NCBI GenBank assembly: GCA_013817245.1
Contig: JACDDA010000001.1
Location: forward strand, 496,001 to 560,000
Direction of reading: 5' to 3'
Length of the DNA stretch: 64,000 nt
Origin: Gammaproteobacteria bacterium
Lineage (GTDB): Bacteria; Pseudomonadota; Gammaproteobacteria; HTCC5015
Part shown: positions 19,078 to 28,325 of the stretch, one piece after another
How the letters are laid out: each line of letters opens with the position of its first letter
How positions within the stretch are numbered: position 1 is the stretch's first letter
Program-made: the position numbers and the translations under genes
The notes under the pieces: model-generated
Told to the model about the DNA's origin: nothing
Databases searched by the model: none
Seen by the model: the letters and a program-made list of their open reading frames with translations, nothing else

Positions 19078-20268
19078 TTAATCGCGACTATCGTTTAATT
19101 TCTCATCTAATGAGCGTATAAAAAACTCGCGTAATACTGGCGCAAACAAGTCTTTATCAATTAAAAATGAATCATGGCCATGGTGCGTGGATAAATAATG
19201 AAAATCCACCGCATGACCGGCTTTCTTCAAGCCTTCGGCTAATTCTAATTGTTGTTCTATCGGAAACAAAATATCACTTTCAACACCTACAATTAAATTT
19301 CTGCGCGTGTGAATTTTGGCTAGTCCCGCATTCACCGAGCCACCGTGATCCGCGACATCGAATAAATCCATTGCGCGCGATAAATATAAATAACTATTAG
19401 CATCAAAGTGATGTGCAAATTTGCGGGCGTTATGTTCTAAATAAGATTCAATTTCAAATTCTACGCCAAATAAAGATTCATTACGGCGTTCGGCTGGCAC
19501 TCGTGCACGATTAAATCGTTCACGCCATTCATCCGCCGCACGATAAGACAATAAACCTAATTTACGCGCCGTTAACATGCCTTGTTGTGGTTTTTCACCC
19601 GCATAATAATCACCATTATTCCAAGCGGGATCATTACGAACAATTTCACGTTGCAAAGAACGTACTGCAATAGTGAAAGGTAAGGCGCGTGCAGCGGCTG
19701 AAATAGATACTAAATAATCCACTTCGCCGGGATATTGCAAAGCATACGCAAGCGATGACAAACCACCCATGGACGCGCCGACAACCGCATGCAAATGATC
19801 AATGCCTAAAGCCTGCATCGCGTGATGGCCCGCTTTCGCAATATCTTCAACGGTTAATTCGGGAAACTGCAAACCATAGGCTTGACCCGTTGTCGGATTA
19901 AGCGTGTTCGGCCCCGTACTACCAAAACAACCCCCGAGAGAGTTTATGCAGACAACAAAAAATTGCGTGGTATCAATCGGTTTGTTAGGCCCGATCATAT
20001 ACTCCCACCAACCGGGCGTAGCATCTAATGCTGAAGCCGCCGCATGCGCAGTTGGTGACATGCCGGTGAAAACGAGTATGGCGTTATCTTTATTAAGACT
20101 GAGCTCGCCCCATGATTCATAAGCAATGCGCACATTGGCTAAACGACCACCGCGACGCAATACAAAATCGGCCGTGCCGTAATCACCCGGCAAATGTACA
20201 AAATGTGTAGCCGCAGTAATGCCGGTCGCCTCTTTGGGGATTTTTGCAGTTTGCACAACATTAAGCAT
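19078..20268 (-). CDS. metX: Homoserine O-acyltransferase (MetX family)
   Basis: About 396 residues of alpha/beta-hydrolase type. Visible features are the FTGMSPTAHA loop, NSLGGCFGSTGPNTLNP, the nucleophile elbow GASMGGLSS (Ser near 165), and the catalytic Asp/His region VESDILFPIEQQ and HHGHDSFLID. It acylates homoserine in methionine biosynthesis, using acetyl-CoA in classic MetX. Some proteobacterial members use succinyl-CoA, and sequence inspection cannot decide which applies. I chose ATG 20268 over an in-frame TTG at 20280; neither has a strong ribosome-binding site. No other met gene is nearby. Confidence 0.9.
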   Translation of the reverse strand: MLNVVQTAKIPKEATGITAATHFVHLPGDYGTADFVLRRGGRLANVRIAYESWGELSLNKDNAILVFTGMSPTAHAAASALDATPGWWEYMIGPNKPIDTTQFFVVCINSLGGCFGSTGPNTLNPTTGQAYGLQFPELTVEDIAKAGHHAMQALGIDHLHAVVGASMGGLSSLAYALQYPGEVDYLVSISAAARALPFTIAVRSLQREIVRNDPAWNNGDYYAGEKPQQGMLTARKLGLLSYRAADEWRERFNRARVPAERRNESLFGVEFEIESYLEHNARKFAHHFDANSYLYLSRAMDLFDVADHGGSVNAGLAKIHTRRNLIVGVESDILFPIEQQLELAEGLKKAGHAVDFHYLSTHHGHDSFLIDKDLFAPVLREFFIRSLDEKLNDSRD

Positions 20269-20362
20269 AAATAAGCACAACGGTTACATAATAAAAAATA
20301 AGGCGGCTAATGTTGCAGCCCATCAATTTGCTCAGCAATTATATAACAGGAACAACACACCG

Positions 20363-23300
20363 TTACGGCTTATCTTCATGGCCACGTGTAGAACCGAATA
20401 TGTTAGCGAGTTGTACGCGTACATCATGGCCTATCAAATACATACTGGGGATCAACACCAAGGTCAGTGGCGTTGCAAATACCAAACCATAACCCAAGGC
20501 AAGCGCCATCGGCGCCATATTGGCATCAGCGCCACCAATGCCATAGGCGAGTGGTAACAAACCTGCTACTGTTGAAACCGATGTCAAAATAATAGCTCGC
20601 AATCGATCCGCTGTACCACTCGCCACTAATTCATGCAAAGGCATCGTCGGATTTTTCAAACGTTGTTCATTAAAATAATCTACCAACACTAATGCATCAT
20701 TAACGACAACACCCAACATACCAATAACACCCATCATCGCAATGAAACTTAAAGGTTCATTATGCAAGCCAAACGTGATGATCACGCCTAACATACCAAA
20801 TGGGATGGTTGCCAAAACAATAAAAGGTTGGGTGGCCGAATTGAACAACAACATTAATATGAAATAAATACCCATAATTGCCATAAAGAAAATAATCAGC
20901 AACTGTTTTTGCGTAGCTGCCGTTTCTTCTGCTTCACCGCCAACCAATAAGCGCATGCCAGGATATTTTTCAAGATTAATATGCTGCTGCACTTGCGCTG
21001 CCACCGCTACCGCAGTGGTAGTCGCTTTATCGACATCGCCCGAAATCAAAATGATACGCTCACCATTATAGTGATTGTAATTAGCAGGGCCTACACTAGA
21101 CTCCAACTGCGCAACATTTCGCAGAGGAATAAGACGACCAGTGCGATTTGCAATTGAAATATCAAGTACCTGCCGAAGATTACTACGTGCAGTTTTGGTA
21201 AACACCACACGAAAATCAACATCTTCATCACCATAACGCACGGTGGTCGCGATTTGACCCTCATAAGCAGTGCGAATAGCGCGCGCCACATCATCAGCCG
21301 TTAATTCTGCACGCGCTAAATTTGCATAATTTAATTTAATCTCGAGTTGTTCACGACCTAATTTAAAATCGGATTCCACATCTCGTGTGCCCGGAATAGA
21401 TTTCAAATAACCCACCACATCCTGCGCAAGCTTTTGGCGCATAACATCATCAGCACCGATTATTTTTATATCAATCGCATTACCTATCGGTGGCCCATTG
21501 CGGCCGGCGCGATAAATAATTTCATCGTAACCCACAAAGCCAGCTGATTGTTTTTTCAAATCTTCAATGATCTCAGCCGCCATGCGTTTACGACTCGCGT
21601 AAGAAACCAAACGTACTTTTACACTCGCATAATGCTCGCCTTCGGTAGTCACATGATTTTGTGTATGCGCGCCAATTTCCGTAGTAAAAGATGCGAGCTC
21701 GGGTACTGTTTTTACTAACGCCTCGAACTCTTTTACTTTTTGAGAGGTGGTTTCTAATGCCGTGCCATTCGGCAAGGCCACATCAATAACAAACGTGTCG
21801 GCCGTGTCAGCAGGGAATAAAATAAACTCCATATTGTTTTTGGCGTAAAACACCCCAGCTAGCAACGCTAATATAAACGCTACCACCATCATATAACGCA
21901 ATCGCAAAGCTTTATAAATCCAAGCAGCAAAAGCCGTTTTGAGTTTCATAAATAGCCGTACTCTTAACGGCGCAGCATTATGCCGACCGCGATTTTTAAG
22001 GCCTGGGTATAAGTGTGCAGGCAAAGCAAACATAGATTCGATTAAGGAAACGGACAAAGCCAAAATAATCACTAGCGGAATTACAAATGCGAATTTTCCT
22101 AATACTCCGGGCAAAAAGAAAATAGGCACAAAAGCAATTATCGTAGTTAACATGGCGGTTAATACGGGTCTAAATACCTCATTGGTGCCGTTGACCACGG
22201 CATCTATTGCTGAATCACCTTCTTCATAACGACGATAAATATTTTCCGAAACAATAATCGCATCATCGACGACGATACCAATCACGATCACCATCGCTAA
22301 TAAACTAATGATGTCTAAATACGCGCCGAAAAATGGCAGCATATAAATGGTACCGAGCACTGCAATCGGAATACCCAAACCCACCCAGAAAGCCGTGCGG
22401 AAATCTAAAAACAATGACAGCATGATCATAATCAAAACCAAACCCATAATGCCATTAGATAACACGATGCTGAGTCTAGATCGCACCGGATCAGAGCCGT
22501 CATTGGAATACAATACGTGCACATTTTTTAATAATGTGTGTTTTTCTGTTTCTACCATGCCGCGAATGGCATCAACCGTTCTAATAATGTCAGCGGTAGC
22601 TTTTTTAGCAACTACAAATGAAATTGCATTTTCGCCATTAATACGTGCGAGGATTTTTTCTTCTGAAAAATCATCTTTAATATTGGCCACGTCTTTAATT
22701 TTGACTAAAGGCCCGTCAAAGGTTGATTGCACCACAACGTCATTTAATTCAGCCGGCGTTTTAAATTTTGCCAAGGTAACTAAAGTACGTTGATTAATGG
22801 GCGATTCTAAAATGCCTCCGGTGGATTGAATATTACGGCGTTGGATAGCATCAACTACGTTTTGCGAAGATAATTCATACTTTGCTAAAGCTTGAGGCGA
22901 CAATTCAATACGGATCTCTCGATCGCGATAAGCTTGCCGATCAACTTTAGACACGCCCGCAACATTTTCTAATTTCTTTTCTAATTGACGCGCTACATCA
23001 CGCAATTCGGCATAACTCAAAGCATCTGAAGCGATGCCTAGTTCTAAAACGGGGAATTCTGCGGATTTGATTTCATTAACTAATGGAAAGTCTTTAACTT
23101 CGCTGGGCAAATCGACAACTCGCGACACTGCATTACGAATTTCATCTTTTACTTTGTCTTTATCTTCAACATCGGGATCAATTTCTACCCACACCAATGA
23201 ACTATCTTCGCGTGAATAAGAACTATATTGTTTTATGCCGGTAACGCGCTTAATTTCTTTTTCAATTTTATTTGTGACGTTTAATTCGACATCCTCAGGA

Positions 23301-23467
23301 GATGCGCCAGGATATACTGTGCTAATCACCACTTCATCTAAGGTGGCATCGGGAAATTGATCCCGTTTGATATGGCTTAAGGTTCCAAGTCCTACCAGTA
23401 GGATCGCCAAACTAATTAAATAAGCGAGTAAATGACGCTCGGCAAAAAATCGCAGAATGGCGTGCAT
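20363..23467 (-). CDS. RND-family efflux permease
   Basis: 1034 residues with the AcrB plan: a first membrane segment, a large periplasmic porter domain, the middle membrane bundle with the proton-relay pair in VIGIVVDDAIIVSENIYRR, a second periplasmic domain, and the last bundle ending LALGYGLVFATPLTLVLIPS. The N-terminal start KRDQFPDATLDEVVISTVYPGASPEDVE is typical of the hydrophobe/amphiphile exporter group. No membrane-fusion protein or outer-membrane channel gene adjoins it, which is unusual for this class. It is followed 94 bases later by metX, which is functionally unrelated. Confidence 0.92.
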   Translation of the reverse strand: MHAILRFFAERHLLAYLISLAILLVGLGTLSHIKRDQFPDATLDEVVISTVYPGASPEDVELNVTNKIEKEIKRVTGIKQYSSYSREDSSLVWVEIDPDVEDKDKVKDEIRNAVSRVVDLPSEVKDFPLVNEIKSAEFPVLELGIASDALSYAELRDVARQLEKKLENVAGVSKVDRQAYRDREIRIELSPQALAKYELSSQNVVDAIQRRNIQSTGGILESPINQRTLVTLAKFKTPAELNDVVVQSTFDGPLVKIKDVANIKDDFSEEKILARINGENAISFVVAKKATADIIRTVDAIRGMVETEKHTLLKNVHVLYSNDGSDPVRSRLSIVLSNGIMGLVLIMIMLSLFLDFRTAFWVGLGIPIAVLGTIYMLPFFGAYLDIISLLAMVIVIGIVVDDAIIVSENIYRRYEEGDSAIDAVVNGTNEVFRPVLTAMLTTIIAFVPIFFLPGVLGKFAFVIPLVIILALSVSLIESMFALPAHLYPGLKNRGRHNAAPLRVRLFMKLKTAFAAWIYKALRLRYMMVVAFILALLAGVFYAKNNMEFILFPADTADTFVIDVALPNGTALETTSQKVKEFEALVKTVPELASFTTEIGAHTQNHVTTEGEHYASVKVRLVSYASRKRMAAEIIEDLKKQSAGFVGYDEIIYRAGRNGPPIGNAIDIKIIGADDVMRQKLAQDVVGYLKSIPGTRDVESDFKLGREQLEIKLNYANLARAELTADDVARAIRTAYEGQIATTVRYGDEDVDFRVVFTKTARSNLRQVLDISIANRTGRLIPLRNVAQLESSVGPANYNHYNGERIILISGDVDKATTTAVAVAAQVQQHINLEKYPGMRLLVGGEAEETAATQKQLLIIFFMAIMGIYFILMLLFNSATQPFIVLATIPFGMLGVIITFGLHNEPLSFIAMMGVIGMLGVVVNDALVLVDYFNEQRLKNPTMPLHELVASGTADRLRAIILTSVSTVAGLLPLAYGIGGADANMAPMALALGYGLVFATPLTLVLIPSMYLIGHDVRVQLANIFGSTRGHEDKP

Positions 23468-23599
23468 GAATTAATCCTAAAAGTAAGTAGAGCAGAAAAG
23501 TTGTGCTGCATAGCGGCAGCAAAGCTTAAACGATGAGCAACCACGCTGACAACGTAAGACTATTAATATATAGGTATAACTACGCCTGTAGAAAATCGA

Positions 23600-23779
23600 T
23601 TAAGTCTTGTCTTGCGCGAGTAGACGTGCACATTCGGCTTGCCACAAGCCTAATGCTTCTGTGTAGTAATCAAAAATGCAGGGATTACACCCACCCTGAC
23701 AACATTCATCAGGGTGAGGTTCTTGCGGTTTAGGTGGTAATGACGCGGCATCAATAGCTGCCGAAGTCGGTGCTGGCAT
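23600..23779 (-). CDS. Small oxidoreductase-like domain protein
   Basis: 59 residues, ATG 23779 to TAA 23600-23602. The sequence PPKPQEPHPDECCQGGCNPC then IFDYYTEALGLW matches the Cys-rich 'oxidoreductase-like' domain (PF09791), found as tiny stand-alone proteins in proteobacteria and in a eukaryotic mitochondrial protein. Four Cys in CC-x3-C-x2-C could bind metal; the activity is unknown despite the family name. The ATG directly abuts the stop of the DUF4399 gene (TAAATG), which indicates an operon. Confidence 0.8.
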   Translation of the reverse strand: MPAPTSAAIDAASLPPKPQEPHPDECCQGGCNPCIFDYYTEALGLWQAECARLLAQDKT

Positions 23780-24262
23780 TTATTCGGTCACCAGAATGGT
23801 GATTTTATCTGACAATACCGGCGGATTATGCGGGATATGAATTTGGTCGCCGAGCAATAATTGTAAAGTGTGTTTGCCCGGTGTTAAGGTCAATTGAGTT
23901 TCAGTTTGGCCACCACCAAAATGTTTATGCTGGTCGTCAGCCGGCAAAGGTTTGCGCATATCAGGCAAGGTTTCGACATCAATTAATAAATGATGATGGC
24001 CGGTATTTTCTTTTTGAATACCCGCAGGTGCCACGCCCATACCTTTTAAACCAAATTGTACGGTGACTGGATTTTTTAACATTGCGCCATTGTGCGGTGC
24101 AATAAAATACACTTTAGGTGCTACCGAAGCCACGACCGGAATTTCCGTTGGTGCTTTTGTTGGCGCTTTTGCTGGCGTTTCCACTGAAGCTGGGGCGGGC
24201 GTCGCGGCATAAGCGCCGTTTATTAATGCGGTGCTAATGATGATACTGTGCAAAAATTTCAT
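23780..24262 (-). CDS. DUF4399 periplasmic protein
   Basis: About 160 residues. I placed the start at ATG 24262, preceded by GGAGAA and giving the signal peptide MKFLHSIIISTALINGAYA; a longer frame to 24295 lacks this logic. A Pro/Ala/Thr-rich linker is followed by the DUF4399 domain with GHHHLLIDVETLPDM, HKHFGGGQTETQLTL and QLLLGDQIHIPHNPP. These His-rich segments suggest metal or ligand binding, but the family function is unknown. It abuts the small Cys-rich gene downstream. Confidence 0.85.
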   Translation of the reverse strand: MKFLHSIIISTALINGAYAATPAPASVETPAKAPTKAPTEIPVVASVAPKVYFIAPHNGAMLKNPVTVQFGLKGMGVAPAGIQKENTGHHHLLIDVETLPDMRKPLPADDQHKHFGGGQTETQLTLTPGKHTLQLLLGDQIHIPHNPPVLSDKITILVTE

Positions 24263-24311
24263 GATATTTTCTCCATTAAAATAAACGACTAACAACAGTC
24301 TAAAGGGTTTT

Positions 24312-26972
24312 TTATATTACGCTTGATGGGACCGGCAATAAAGCGCGCGATACAATTTCATAAACATCACGCGATAGACCCGGTTTGTTTAATAAGCGTT
24401 CCAGCTGTTCGCGCATTAAAATTTGTCGACCTTCATCAAAACGTCGCCAGGCATTAAATGCCGAAACAATGCGCGCCGCCACTTGCGGATTTTTTTCTTC
24501 CAATTGCCACAAAATATCCGCCAAAAATACATAAGCGCTGCCGTCTTTTGCATGAAAGCCTGCAGGATTGTTCATGCAAAATGCGCCGATTAAAGCACGC
24601 ACTTTATTAGGATTGCTTAGAGAAAAAGTGGGGTTCGCCATTAACGCTTTGACGCGCATTAATGTATCGGGCAGTTGCGCAGTCGCTTGCACCGCAAACC
24701 ATTTATCTAACACCAATCCATCATGTTGCCATTGCGCATAAAAATCATCCAAAATATCAAAACGCATAACACCGTCGACATTCGCCAACAAAGCCAAGGC
24801 GGCGAGTTGATCGGTCATATTATTAGCGTGTCGATATTGCAACAAACATAATTCAATCGCATCTTGTCGTTCGGTCGCGACCAAATAATTTAAACACACA
24901 TTGCGCAAGCGACGGCGCGCTATGCTAATGCCATCGACGTGATAATCCGCACTAGCCATTTCATCGTATTTTTCACGTAATGCGGAGTACAAACGCTTAC
25001 CTATTACACGTTGCAATTTTTTGCGCACAGCTAACAAATCATCTAACGGAATAATAGAATGCTGCTCCATAAGATAACGCTCGGAAGGCAAGCTAATCAT
25101 TTCTGCAATTAAAGCGGGATCTGTTTTGGTTTCATTCAATATGCTATTTAAAAGATTCGAATAATTTTCTGGCACTTGCAAGTCTTGTGCTTGTTGGGCT
25201 AAAGCTAAAAGCTGGTTAATGGTTTTTTCAGACAAACGTTGCATTGCTTCAAACCGATTAAAACTATCGGTATCGTATTGCGCTAAAATTTCTAGCTGTG
25301 CATCCGTATAAGCATATTGAAGTTTTACCGGCGCGGAAAAATTACGCAGTAAAGAAGGGATAGGTTTTTCACTGATGTTTGTATAAACAAACGTTTGTGC
25401 TGCTTCGGCTAAAGACACTATCTGCGTGGGCAATAACTCTACGCCGGTCTCGCTTAATAAGCCTAAAGCTACCGGGATTACAAAAGCTTGTTTGTCAATT
25501 TGTCCCGGGGTTACGGCGCAATGTTGTTGCATATATAAGGTATACGTTTTTTGGGCCGCATCATAATGATCGCTAACCATCAAACTGGGCGTGCCAGCTT
25601 GCGAATACCAACGTTTAAATTGCGTTAAGTCTATATTGTTCGCAGTTTCCATGGCGCTAACAAAATCATCACACGTCACGGCCTGACCATCATGGCGCTG
25701 AAAATAAAGCGCGAGACCTTTTTGAAAACCGGCTTCGCCCAGCAACGTGTGCTGCATGCGAATGACTTCTGCGCCTTTTTCATACACAGTGACAGTGTAA
25801 AAATTATTAATCTCGATATAACTTTCAGGACGAATCGGATGCGCCATCGGGCCCGCATCTTCAGCAAATTGCGCTGTCCGTAACATGCGCACATCATCGA
25901 TGCGTTTAATGGCGCGCGAACCTACATCCGCCGAAAATTCTTGATCTCGAAAAACCGTCAAACCTTCTTTTAAACTTAACTGAAACCAATCACGACAGGT
26001 GACACGATTGCCTGACCAATTATGAAAGTATTCATGACCAATAACGCCTTCGATATGCTCAAAATCGCTGTCCGTTGCTGTTTCGGCTTTGGCTAATACA
26101 AACTTAGAATTAAAAATATTTAAACCCTTATTTTCCATCGCGCCCATATTAAAATCATCGACCGCGACGATCATGTAAATATCTAAATCATATTCTAGCT
26201 GACAGCGTTGTTCATCCCACGCCATTGCACGTTTGAGTGAAGCCATCGCATGCGCGCATTTATCGACATTGTGCGCTTGCACGAAAATCTGCAAACTCAC
26301 TGTCCGTTGTGAACGCGTGACAAAGGTATCGTTTACAGATTGCAGATCGCCAGCAACTAAAGCAAATAAATATGCCGGCTTAGGAAATGGATCTTGCCAA
26401 CGCACCCAATGTTTTGCGCCGTTTTGTCCGCTCGCCATGCGATTACCATTTGATAACAACACCGGATACTGCTGTTGGTCGGCGTGAATTTCTACCGTGA
26501 AGCGAGATAAAACATCGGGGCGGTCTAAATAATAAGTGATGCGCCGAAAACCTTCGGCTTCGCATTGTGTGCAGAAATTACCGCCGGAAATATATAAACC
26601 TTCTAAAGCGGTGTTATTAGCAGGCTGAATGCGGGTTTTAATAATTAAAACGAACTCATCTGGCGCATCTACTATGCGCAAACTTCCGGAGGCTAATTGA
26701 TATTGTGGCGGTTGTAATAAAGCGCCATTTAAACTCACACTCAACAATTCTAATTGTTCGCCTTGCAACACCAAATCTTTTTCACTGTGTTCATGATTAC
26801 GCTGTAACTGTAATTGCGCCGTCACTAGGGTCGCCAACGGATCCAGCTCAAAATGCAAATCGGTTTGCGTAATAAAAAATGCCGGTGGCCGATATTCGCT
26901 CAATAAGATAGTGGCCGGTGCCAATTGAATCGCCGATTGAATCACAGGCTGAATTGTTTCTACGGTATTCAT
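24312..26972 (-). CDS. pepN: Aminopeptidase N (M1 metallopeptidase)
   Basis: 886 residues. It has the exopeptidase motif GAMENKGLN (near residue 276) and the zinc motif HEYFHNW (near 313) with the third ligand Glu downstream in LKEGLTVFRDQEF. Both are intact. Domains are an N-terminal beta saddle, the thermolysin-like catalytic domain, a small beta domain and a helical C-terminal superdomain. It removes N-terminal residues from peptides in the cytosol. AGGAG lies six bases before ATG 26972. Length fits E. coli PepN. Confidence 0.96.
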   Translation of the reverse strand: MNTVETIQPVIQSAIQLAPATILLSEYRPPAFFITQTDLHFELDPLATLVTAQLQLQRNHEHSEKDLVLQGEQLELLSVSLNGALLQPPQYQLASGSLRIVDAPDEFVLIIKTRIQPANNTALEGLYISGGNFCTQCEAEGFRRITYYLDRPDVLSRFTVEIHADQQQYPVLLSNGNRMASGQNGAKHWVRWQDPFPKPAYLFALVAGDLQSVNDTFVTRSQRTVSLQIFVQAHNVDKCAHAMASLKRAMAWDEQRCQLEYDLDIYMIVAVDDFNMGAMENKGLNIFNSKFVLAKAETATDSDFEHIEGVIGHEYFHNWSGNRVTCRDWFQLSLKEGLTVFRDQEFSADVGSRAIKRIDDVRMLRTAQFAEDAGPMAHPIRPESYIEINNFYTVTVYEKGAEVIRMQHTLLGEAGFQKGLALYFQRHDGQAVTCDDFVSAMETANNIDLTQFKRWYSQAGTPSLMVSDHYDAAQKTYTLYMQQHCAVTPGQIDKQAFVIPVALGLLSETGVELLPTQIVSLAEAAQTFVYTNISEKPIPSLLRNFSAPVKLQYAYTDAQLEILAQYDTDSFNRFEAMQRLSEKTINQLLALAQQAQDLQVPENYSNLLNSILNETKTDPALIAEMISLPSERYLMEQHSIIPLDDLLAVRKKLQRVIGKRLYSALREKYDEMASADYHVDGISIARRRLRNVCLNYLVATERQDAIELCLLQYRHANNMTDQLAALALLANVDGVMRFDILDDFYAQWQHDGLVLDKWFAVQATAQLPDTLMRVKALMANPTFSLSNPNKVRALIGAFCMNNPAGFHAKDGSAYVFLADILWQLEEKNPQVAARIVSAFNAWRRFDEGRQILMREQLERLLNKPGLSRDVYEIVSRALLPVPSSVI

Positions 26973-27152
26973 TACTCACTCCTAACATAACGGTCTTAAA
27001 TCTAGCCCTGCCGACGCGACTCCGACCAGACAAAAGCCAAGGGCATCCGCTACAATGTCACATCGAAACGCCAGGCTCATGCGCACTCACATGTACTACG
27101 CCCGGGCAAGACGAGCAGCATAATAGCCCGACCACGCACAAAGTTGTAAGCC

Positions 27153-28322
27153 ATGACGGAACACTCTCTGGTCTTTTCAATATTCCTGATTTTTTCCGGT
27201 GCCGCAGCGGTTGCGACGCTCGCGCTATTCGCCCGTCAATCAATGTTAGTCGCCTATATATTAGTCGGCATGCTGGTCGGCCCTTCGGGTTTTGGTCTCA
27301 TCAATGATGTGGCGTTAATTCGTCAAACTGCCGAGATCGGCATTATCTTTTTACTATTTTTGTTAGGCATGAGCTTAGAACCCAAAGACTTAGTGCATTT
27401 GCTAAAAAAATCTACCATCGTGACTTTAATTAGCTCCGTCATTTTCTTTTTATTAGGCGCCGCTATTTGTTTAGCATTTGGTTACACGCCGGTAGATTCG
27501 GTGATTGTCGGTCTGTGCATGATGTTCTCCAGTACCATTATTGGTTTAAAACTATTACCCACTACCGCGCTGCATCATCAGCATATGGGCGAAGTTATTG
27601 TCAGCGTGTTGTTATTACAAGATATTCTCGCCATTTTAGTTTTATTATTATTACAAACTGTGGGCGGCGAACAATCGGTGCTCAGCGGCATACTGCATAT
27701 TGCACTCGCCTTAGTCGCATTAACCACGTTTGCATTTTTAACGTCGCGTTATGTTTTGCATTATTTGCTGGCGCGTTTTGATCGCATTCAGGAATATGTA
27801 TTTTTATTAGCCATTGGTTGGTGTTTGTTACTCGCCGAACTTGCGGTGTTAGGCGGATTAAGTCATGAGATTGGTGCTTTTATTGGCGGCGTTAGTTTAG
27901 CGATTAGCCCGATTGCCCGTTTTATTACCGAAAGTCTTAAACCGTTGCGCGACTTTTTCTTAATCATATTCTTTTTTACTTTAGGCGCTGGCTTTGAGCT
28001 GTCCGCGTTACAAACAGTTGCCGCCGCGAGCATTGTGCTAGCAGTCACCATGTTGCTTTTAAAACCGCTCGTGTTTCGCAAACTATTACGTCAAGAAGGT
28101 GAAAAAAGTGGACAGGCCACGCAAACAGGCGTGCGTTTGGGTCAAGTGAGTGAATTTGCCTTATTAATCGCGGTAGTTGCATTGCAGGGCGGAATTTTAA
28201 GTCAACACGCCAGTTATCTGATACAAGTCACAACTCTGCTGACATTTATTGCATCGTCCTATTATATTGTTGCACGCTACCCCACACCGATTTCTACTAA
28301 TGAACGCTTACGCCGCGACTAA
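27153..28322 (+). CDS. CPA2-family cation:proton antiporter
   Basis: 389 residues with about twelve membrane segments. The helix pairs around QSMLVAYILVGMLVGPSGFG and LMMFSSTIIGLKLLP, and SHEIGAFIGGVSLAISP, are typical of monovalent cation:proton antiporter-2 proteins such as KefB/KefC and RosB. The C-terminal nucleotide-binding (TrkA-N) domain of KefB/C is absent. It exchanges Na+ or K+ for H+; the ion is unknown. The next gene begins four bases after its stop, so the two are likely cotranscribed. Confidence 0.88.
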   Translation: MTEHSLVFSIFLIFSGAAAVATLALFARQSMLVAYILVGMLVGPSGFGLINDVALIRQTAEIGIIFLLFLLGMSLEPKDLVHLLKKSTIVTLISSVIFFLLGAAICLAFGYTPVDSVIVGLCMMFSSTIIGLKLLPTTALHHQHMGEVIVSVLLLQDILAILVLLLLQTVGGEQSVLSGILHIALALVALTTFAFLTSRYVLHYLLARFDRIQEYVFLLAIGWCLLLAELAVLGGLSHEIGAFIGGVSLAISPIARFITESLKPLRDFFLIIFFFTLGAGFELSALQTVAAASIVLAVTMLLLKPLVFRKLLRQEGEKSGQATQTGVRLGQVSEFALLIAVVALQGGILSQHASYLIQVTTLLTFIASSYYIVARYPTPISTNERLRRD

Positions 28323-28325
28323 CCT

